A stretch of 64,000 bases of DNA. Origin: Linyphia triangularis. Taxonomy: Eukaryota > Arthropoda > Arachnida > Araneae > Linyphiidae. A program made the translations under genes and the position numbers. The DNA is taken from NCBI GenBank assembly GCA_963978545.1, contig OZ021721.1, positions 104,668,366-104,732,365 on the forward strand, written 5' to 3'. The notes below the pieces were generated by a model that made no database searches, was not told the origin of the DNA, and was given only the letters and a program-made list of their open reading frames with translations. Of this stretch, positions 49,341 through 59,300 are shown one piece after another. Within the stretch, counting starts at the first letter, position 1. Each line of letters starts with the position of its first letter.

Positions 49341-49984
49341 TAGAATAGGAATTTATTTTACAAAAATGTTTTTACTATTTGTCAACAAAAATATACATTT
49401 ATCTCTCTTGGGTCATATAATACTTTTTTCTTGGAATTTAAGAACAAGATTTTTTTTTTATCTCAGAGATGTTTTCTATATTTTAATTAACCACTTTTCT
49501 ATAGGTAAAAGATTGTATATAAAAAAAAACCTAGTAATTTGTTTTTTTGAGAAGCAAATGTACAATCATGTTTTAACGTTCACATATTGTGCTTCAAATT
49601 GTGCATACGAATGAATATATTATAAAATCAGTACTTTTTAAATTAGTTTAAATAACGCAATTCTGATTAAAAATAATTTAAAAAAAACCTGTATGGGACG
49701 GTAATAAAGTGTGAATGCCTTGATAATCTAAGAACCTTACATGACAAATTTATTTTCATATAAAATCAATGATTGAAGCGTTTAATTCCAAATGGCGATA
49801 AAAAAATGCACCAACTTCAACATTTTGAGATCCAGCCCACATTTTAAAATGTTCTTGGAATTAGTCATATTTGTTGAAATCGATTGAGTTTATAATTCTT
49901 AAACATTTTTTAGGTTACTTTGAACAATTAGTCCACTTATTAATTTTTTTTTAATTTTTAAACTTTAGATTAGCCCTATCCCAT

Positions 49985-49990
49985 TTTATT
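49985..49990 (-). terminator. Candidate poly(A) signal of gene B
   Basis: AATAAA on the minus strand (gctAAATAAAATGG), about 160 bp downstream of the gene B stop codon. This is a plausible 3' UTR length. No other AATAAA occurs between the stop and this site. Confidence 0.5.
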
Positions 49991-50148
49991 TAGCTTGCGA
50001 ATATTTTCTGATGCCTTATATAAATACGAAACTGAAAGAGCCTGTGGTACCAGTGATCTGAACTATAACAATTTTTTATCAAAAACACGAGTTAAACTTT
50101 CCATTATAAGTTGTAGTGAGATTTGGTTTCACAAAAAAAAAAAAAAAA

Positions 50149-50501
50149 TCAATATCGTTTAAGATCTCTATTTCCGTAGTTGAAGTATGAATCTCCATCT
50201 TTGTTTTCCCCAGATGGCTCATTGGAACTTTCCACTGAATCCATTGACAAGTGATCAGAATCGCCACCTGAAGCGACGTCATCGCTGTTTTTTATTTTCC
50301 CGTTTTGTTTCATTCCTTGTTTGGGATTATCGTAGCTCCGCTTTACAGCGAAGCGTTTCGGAGAAGAAAATGGACTTTCGTAATTTGAATTATCATTAGC
50401 GTAATTCGTGTAGATGTCCCTTCTCCCATATTCATCGTAGCCTATAAACTGGTCGGAGAGCACAAGGTTGCGTTGGTTTTCCCATTCATTTTCCAAATAA
50501 C
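50149..50501 (-). CDS. Gene B exon g: distal cytoplasmic tail and stop
   Basis: 353 bp, phase 1 in. The acceptor is tttttttcag before 50501; stop TGA at 50149-50151. It encodes [60 protein letters not shown] and GNRDLKRY. Rich in Ser, Asp, Asn and Tyr, probably disordered, with possible phosphorylation sites (inference). No conserved domain recognised. The acceptor is 18 bp from a 42-bp minisatellite. Confidence 0.78.
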
Positions 50502-53500
50502 CTGAAAAAAATAATCTTTGATGAGAAGTCTGAGAAGCTTCCTTACAAATTATTATTCATTGATAAGAAGTCTGAGAAGCTTCCTTACAAATTATTATTC
50601 ATTGATAAGAAGTCTGAGAAGCTTTATTACAAATTATTATTCTTTGATGAGAAGTCTGAGAATCTTCTTTATTAATTATTATTCATTGATGAGAAATCTG
50701 AGAAGCTTCCTTAAAAACTATTATTCATTAAGTATCATGTACCATTTACAATGTAAAATTTATAACGTATAATTTATAACCATTTACAGGTGGTTATCAA
50801 AATAATGGAAATACCTGTGAATAAAAGTGAGATTTAAGAATGGTCTTCCGTAAGCATTTAAATATAATCCTAGCTACGAGATATATTTTTAATATGAAAA
50901 GTATATACTATGGTATGTATGAGGTAGCTTTAGGGAAGTTGTATATGTCTTGGATTTTTTCCCCCAAAGTGTAAAATGTCAGACCTCACAGACTTTCATT
51001 GAGGTCAAATTGTTAGAGCCTGACTATCTGGAGCAAATGTGACCATAACATCCCAGCATGTAGATGTTTCTAGAAGTACGATGTCTAAAGTCATGATAGC
51101 CTACACATACCGCGCCAAGATATGCTCGGCAAAGCAAAATAATAAGTGGAAGGAGAAACTGAGTGAAAGAGACCGATGGGTTTTGAAGCGGATTGTAATG
51201 TCTAAAAAAAAATGAAGAATGATACAATATTCCTCTAAACACTATTTAGCACTTGTATGATTCGATTCCCAAACGAATTCAAGCTGTATTACATGCCAAA
51301 GGTGGTCCTTTACTATATTAGTAAAGGATTCCTTATAAATCTAGAGTGTTTCCATTGTTTTGATAATCCCATACATAATATACTACCATTTATAACGGGA
51401 TATTATAGAATTTTCTACATGCTTTAAGTACCTGCGTTATCCTTTGGGTTCCCCGTCTTACTTTTCTTATTCCGGCGTCCTTTTTTTATTTTTTTCGGGT
51501 CCATGATGCCTGGATACATCCTCGATTGCATAAACTGCTTTTGATTCTTCATCTTCTGCGATCCTTTGTTGGAGATCTTTGCCAAAATTCTGCAACATGG
51601 TAGTTCTGGAGGCTTGTCTTTACTATAAGTGGTAAGGTACCCGTACTCAATAAGAAGTGCCAGTAAAGCAGCACACATGCCAAAAAGAAGAATATAGAAA
51701 GAGCCTATCATTTGGGAGAGGTTGATTTTTCTAGTGTCACCGGCTTGAGGTTTGGAGGAGGTGCTACATTCGTTGTCTGGTGGCAAGGCATCACGTTTCC
51801 ACTTCAGAAAGAGGCCACTTTCAAATAAGCGGGCGATTCTGTGAAGATAAAGGAAGACTACGTTGAAATTCTTTGTAATATGAAAATAGGCAATAGTGTC
51901 TCTTCTTAAGCAAGCGATCAAATCGAAAACATAGCTAGCTATTCATGTAAAGAAATAAATTCATTACTTATACATTTACTAACGTTAATATTGTTACAAT
52001 TTTTTTTTGTATATAATTATAAATAGTGACGTATTTCTTTTAAAGCTCTATTTTATTTTATTTTTTAACAGAGATAACACAGGTTAGAAAAAAGGTGGCA
52101 ACATCTAAATCATTCTGAAAATGTCGAGGTATTTCCGTCACGTGATTGGTCGACTGGATTTTTCGAGAAAGTTCCCACGCGCTCCTATAAATAAGACCGC
52201 GGCTTGAAATTATGGAACATCGGGTCTTTTGCTTACTTTCTTTGTGCCTGCATTATCGCTGCAGTCGAAGTTGAAGTTGTATGCATTGAAGCTTGTGTTG
52301 AAGCTGGATAATGAGTTTACTGTTATTAAGAAAAGTTTTGTAAGCCTTCGAAAGAAGAATAAATTATAGTTTTTATATGGGTAAAAACTGCGTCATCCTC
52401 TGTGAAAATTTTATAACAATATACAAGCATGGTAGCCTGAGATCATTATTTTCAGATGCTGAATCGTACACAGTGGGTGACGATAGATACTTGAAAAAAC
52501 TATCAATTTGCAATTAAAAGTGGAATATCTTAAAAATTGGATTTTCAGATTCTTATCATTATTGAGTGGAATAAATTGTGAAATAATTTTATAAAATTTT
52601 TTAATTATCTCCTGGGATAAGAAAGTTACTTCAAACCACACTTTCAATAATCAATCAATATTGTTGATTTTATATTAGGTTTGGAAGCGTGTTATTCGAT
52701 TCGGCTCACACTATATTATACTAGACAGTGACTTATGATATCCAATAACCTATGTTATACTGGATAGTGAGCTATGGTATTCAGTGACCGATGTTATACT
52801 GGATAGTGAGTTATGGTATTCAGTTATATATGTTATACTGGATGGAGATTTATAGTTGTATTGAAAAGTGACTTATGGTACACATTGACCTATGTTATAC
52901 TGGATAGTAGCTTTTGGTATAATGGCGTATGGTATCTAGTACAACATAGAATGACTCTCGATACTGGTATGTAATAGAGGTCTGCGATATATCGATACGA
53001 CGATATTTTTATCGATATTTCTAAAAAAATATCGATATTAAAAATATCGATAAAAGTCACCGATATATCGATATTTTCAAACATTTTTAGTTTTTTGATG
53101 ATCGTTTTGTAGTTCCATGGGTTTTTTCGATTTTATTTATTCCCTTTTCAAAAACTTCAAAACTAATGTTTGAACTTGGCTAAGAGACAGTAAAAAGGCA
53201 CCAATATTCAATATTTTCCATACACTTAAAAGCTATTGAAAATTATCTAAATTTTTCTTAAAATCACTGCACCAATTAAGCGAAAATATAACTTCTTTTT
53301 TTTGTAATAGATCCATTTCAGTTGAAAAAGTAGTCACCTTGCAAATAGCAATCATGAAAAGTAAAAATTCGCCCCGAAAAACTTTGCTTCTGGCAAAATT
53401 GAAAATCAAATAAAAAAAAATCATGTATCGATATACCGATATTTTTTTCTATGCAACGATATAGTATCGATATTTATTTTGATCGATATTTCCGACCTCT

Positions 53501-56260
53501 AGTATGTAATACTGGGTAGTCACTCTACGTTATACTGAATAATCCTTAAATAAGATAGAGAATACTATGAATATAAAATCAGATACGTTTAAAACATACA
53601 ATAAATAGCATATACTTACTCCTTATTTAGAAATGGGAGATACGGCCAGTTTTGACGAACTGCTATTGAAACGCTTTCTGAATACACATCTACGGACCCA
53701 ACTGAATACGTACACAGTCCTGTTTGATTATAGTGTTCCCCCATGATTTCATAGAGTTCATACTTGGGAGCTATGAAGACCAGTTCCCCATCTTCGACTT
53801 CTTTCAGAACTCTACCTTTATCCTTTCTGGGATACACTGATAAACCTCTGTAGATACCTTGGGCTATTTCGGTTTGAGTACTCTAAAGAAATTGAGAAGT
53901 AAAGAACGAATATGTTAAGACGGATCGTCACTATGGAGCCTCATACACCTAATGCTTAATTTTTGTAGTCACAATATTTGATGATGTATTGTTTTAAAGC
54001 ATATGACTTCTTCGAGCAGGTATAACACCAGTAATAAATAATAATTAATAAAATTTGAAGTGAAACTAATTGTCTTTTTTTATGATTAATTTTTTTAAGA
54101 TTTTAGAAGCTAGCTTATCCAATATTTTTAAAGTATAATAAAAAAAATCCAGTTATTTTACCTTTTAGAATTTGTTAATGATCTTTTAATGGTGTTATTA
54201 TACGTGGTAAAAAAAATTCAAATGTATCAAAGCAATAATACTGCAGATAAGGTGGGCAAAGAAAGTAAGCATTATATTCCGAAAGGCGACTGCAATTTTT
54301 GGACCTCATCGAACATCATTCTGAATTTTTTATAGAGATTGAAGAACGGTGAGTAGATTACGAATCCACTGGTCTGCCGTGGCAAAAATGACCGAAACTG
54401 ATCAAAAATCGACTTGGAAAGAGTTGAACTAAAATCCGATTGCCAAATATGTCATAACTTGCCAAAAAGAGAACAAACTTTTTCGTCTGGCAACCCTGCA
54501 TTTTGATTTTCAATGAGAAAAAGCGCAAACGATTTTTGATCTCTGGCTTGGAAAATGTGTATCTTTTAAAAGTAAGCCAAATTGGTGACCTCAGTTACGT
54601 CATCCGTGACGTAATGTTTATTGCCAACTTGGCTCCCTTTTAATAGATGCAAGTAGACCGTCTCCAGATATCTGAACCGTCTGCAACCTTTTTAATTGAT
54701 AATTAAAGAGTGAGGGTTACAAAATAAAAAAATAAAAATGCTCATTATTTGGCAAGTTATGGCTCATTTGGCAATTGGATTTAGTTCAACTTATTAAAAG
54801 TCGATTTTTGACCAGTTTCGGCCATTTTTGTCAAGGCAGACCAGTGGATTCGTAATCTACTCACTTTTCTCTAATTTCTATAAAAAAATCAGAATGATGT
54901 TCGATGGGGTCCAAAAATTGCAGTCGCCTCTCAGTCTATTAGGCTCATTGGACAAGGACAGGTTGATGCCATGCTGCCTCTTAATGGTTATTCCTAAGCA
55001 GGAAGAAAGTGAAATAGTCTCAGATTGCTTTTTATTTTGCTATAACGTCAAAAGAATAAACTAACTAACTTCATATATAAAAAAAAAGGTAATGTTAATT
55101 TAATTTGTAAACTATGGCCTTGTTAGGTTTGAAATTAAGAAAACAAATTTGATGACTATTAAAGTAAGACATTATCACGTGTTTATATTGACTTTAAGTC
55201 TATTATTAACTTTGTTTACTGAAAATGTGCAATCATGATTTGCAAAGTCTTAAAATGAACTCTTTTCTAACTAAACCTTACTAAAGAACATAACGACGTG
55301 GTTTTAGTTTCTTTACGAATCATGAGAGTTATTTTGAAAAACCACGCAAATAGTTATAAAATTGTATGCACAACTAATGCACACTAAGGAGCTCCAAAAA
55401 TATTTCTTGTATAAAAATTATTATTGCAAGGATTAGTTACACATCGTATATTTCAATGACTGATAATATAAATGTATTACTTTAAAATTATTGATAAAAT
55501 TGATTTATATTTATTACATAAAATAGGTTATAAGTTCTTTATTTTTTAAACTACCACTAACATAAATTCCTTATGAAAGTATGCCTCATTGGTAACACAT
55601 AAAAGATTATGATTTTTTTCTTAATCCACTGACGGTCATGCACGTATATATACGTCATTTGATCTCCATTTTTTCCAGTAATACACAACATTTTAAATTT
55701 ATAAATAAAATTTAAAATAAAATATTTTTTTTTAATATTTTTATTAAGATGATAATTTATAGCCTATCTCAAACAAAATAAATAAAACTAATTTAAAAAA
55801 AGTATGTATTTGAATTAGAGAAATAATTAAAAAATTATTGCGGGGAAAAAACCTGTAGAATTTTGCCCATTCCCATGACCGTCAGTGGATTATAAGGGGA
55901 CTTGGTACCCCTTGTTTTCATAAAAAAATAATAATAATATTATTTTTCGATTTTTTTCCATTTTTGCAATTTTTGAAAGCTTCTCCTTATTCTGGCAAGT
56001 TATTGAGCGGATCCGATAACTGCAATTTCAGAAAAACTATACTTTTATGGAGAATTTAGCACTGCTGCAATAGCTCCTCTATACTTTTATGGAGAATTTA
56101 GCACTGCTGCAATAGCTCCTTCGAATTTTCTTATTCGTGATTTTTGGAATTCCTATCTTATTTAAAATACCAAAACTTCAGAAAATATGAATGAAATGAC
56201 CTGAAATTTGTTTTGTGTCATTCTTAATATCTATTTGACAAAAATAGGCATGGAATTTTG

Positions 56261-56330
<70 letters not shown>

Positions 56331-59300
56331 AAATGTTGAAAAATATCCGTTTTTAACGCTTTTTTTACGTATAGGTAGAGTAATGATCATTTTTCTCGAA
56401 AACTATTTTACTTATTCTAAATCCGATGCCTAAAAAGTTAGAGTATATAACTAGGAATTTTTTTCAAAAAATCAGGAAAAAATATCGAAAAATGAAAAAG
56501 AAGAGAAAATTTGATATTTGATAAAAATTTTTAAAAATTAAAATTATTTGAAAATTTAGAGCACTATGTGAAATTTTTTTAAATAAAAATTTAGTTTTTA
56601 TTTAATAATACTTCCAAGTTTGTAAAATTATAATTTTAAAAGCTTAAATAAAAAAATACTTGAAAGGTACCAAGTCCTCTTAATGAGGATTTGAAAATGC
56701 TGATAGATGTATTCCTCTCAAAAAGTATTTATAAATTACCTTAAGTTGATCTATAAGACCTTCTCCTTCGAATATACTCCATTTTACTTGACTTTTAAAA
56801 GCCAAAAGATCTTCAAAGCTATTTATTGGATTTCGTATTTTCGGAAATGTAAGTACGGCCACAAGATTTCCACTATAAGTAGCCACAGTGACGATAACAA
56901 ATAACCACCAGAATCCTATTAATATTCTTCCCGAAATCGCTAACGGTAAATGTACACCACCTAGAAAACACAACGGAATATTTTTTACTATGTTAGGAAC
57001 AAATATTCTTTATTGAATTGAGCAATAAGTATTGAAAATAACAGTATTTTTGTATATTGCAGTATTTTAAACAAACAGGCATTTTTGTTTTTTCATTCTA
57101 AAATGTTCTGCAATTCATTATCTTTAAAATGATACCAATAACTTTCTTATAGTTCAAATACTTTTTTAATTACATGCAATTTCGTAAAGGTCGACGTTCA
57201 AAACATATTGGAAAAAAGAAAATTTCGAAAACTTTGAACTCAATTTCTGGAGAACTGCTTTTCATTGTTGAGTGAATGTACTCCAACGGTGATATCTTAA
57301 GAGTTAATTAACTGATTTTTAACATTTATACTGTATAATTTAGATAACATTTCAGAGCACGGGTCCTAGCTGTTTACAAAAATTTTTTCAAAATTAATTA
57401 GGTATTATTTTATCATCGTTGCAATTAGGCCTTAATTAGAGAATTAAAATTCAATTAATTAAATAAATATTTTATTTTTTTACTTTTTGTTACTGTAAAT
57501 ACATTACATTTTTTGCTCTTGTAATTCTCACAAAAATTTAACACGCTGGCATAAGAACTAAAAAAAAATTGACCAACGTATATGTATACCTTAAGGAGAG
57601 TTGGTACTCTCTTTACTGGCGATGTTAATTTGGCATATTTCATGTACCTTTTTCTCAGAAAGTATTTGACATAGAAGCCTAATTTTTTTCAGTGTATTTA
57701 GCAGACACTTGTTATTCTACTGAAGTTAGCTTTTGATTGTGATCCATTTGCTTTTTTTTTAAATGAATTTTTGTGAAAGTCACTTAAATTTATTGAAAAT
57801 CAAAAGGTTTTTTTTTTTCGCCGAAAAAAACCAAAATAAAAAATATTTTTAAAATAGCAACAAAATCTCTCTTCAATACATACAGATACATAAAAGGAAA
57901 ACGTTGTAAAATTTTCAGGAAGATAGTTTGAGCAGTTTCTGAGAAAAAGGTACATGAATAACGAAAAATGTAGTTTTGAGATAAACGCATATTAAATAAA
58001 ACTTTACTTACACCAATAGTTACCAATTTTGTATTCAAAAAATTATTAAAAATACTTTTAGTTGAAGTATTATTACAAATAACGTATCCTTTTAAAGGGG
58101 AGAATTTCAATTTGATTTACCGGATTAAACTTAAAATTGATTATTTATAAGTTTTTGGGTACCAACTCCCCTTAAGAAGGAATTACAAATTACAAACTTT
58201 TTTGTCAATTTCATTTTTTCGTTTGTGGGTTAATATTCTAAAACTTTCTTGTCATAATTTTAAAATTAAATTTCAGTCACTTCAAAGATATCGTTATTTA
58301 TAACCATCATCGAAACGTTAACTATTCACATAGTTTTATGAACTGCAATAAACCAGTATCTTAAAAATATAGATCCACAAAGTGAGGAAAATATGATTTT
58401 AAAATGATTATAAATTTTAAAAGCACTATCAAAATATTTATAATTTTATTTAAAATGTGTTTGAGTACTTGAGGGACTAAATAAAATTTTAAATTGTTTT
58501 CAAACCAATAAAATAAACAAAAAAAAAATGAACTAATAATAATAGAGTAAACGAAAAATAAATGAACTAATAATAATAGATAGACTACAAATGAAAAAAA
58601 GTAATAAAATAAACTAAATTTATAGGATAAGTTCTGCAGATACTTTTATCTTTAGCAAGTAAGGATGAAATTTTCAGTTCAGATTATCGCTTTTAAGAAC
58701 CTTAAGAAAAAAGTACGATCAATGCCCATTCGCTTAGAATTACCTTACATGTGTATTAAGTTCACATAGTAAGCGAATGACGATTTCCTTTTATGTGTAA
58801 TTTAGACAAAAATAAAAAATAAAAAAAATGAGGTGTTCCTTTTGCCATATGTTGTACTTAAAAAAAAAAACTTATTTTATTTATTATCAAGTAGTTAATA
58901 AATTTAAAATAAAATCTGTAAGTTTCTTAAAGAAAAACCAATGACAAATAGTTTAATGTTTAATTTGTTCACAAGAACAAAACGGTCTCAAATTAATGAG
59001 TAAAAACGTAATTTAGATATTCTACTTTGGTGTTTGTGAAATTATTTACAATTGGGCATTTTTTTCATTCATTTTAGTCTTTGGGCGTTGTTTTTGATCT
59101 TAGATATTTTCTCTCTAGCAAATAATAACAATTTTAAGTATCCCCATTGCTGAACTTTCTTGTTGAGTTCTGAATTTGTATAAAAATTACATTTTAGGAT
59201 TTATGGTGTTTATTTCTAGATTAAGATTAAATTTCGGTAGTTTATATTATCTTGATTTTATGATCACGATACATTATAATCATGTCATACTATGTAATAT

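Noticed and set aside
50518..50772. A plus-strand frame with a 14-residue repeat.
   Set aside because: A 42-bp minisatellite period keeps any frame open. It is intronic and antisense to gene B, with no start context or domain.
53233..53424. A minus-strand frame inside the hAT-like MITE that might encode a transposase remnant.
   Set aside because: Composition is AT-driven and no hAT dimerisation or catalytic motif is visible.
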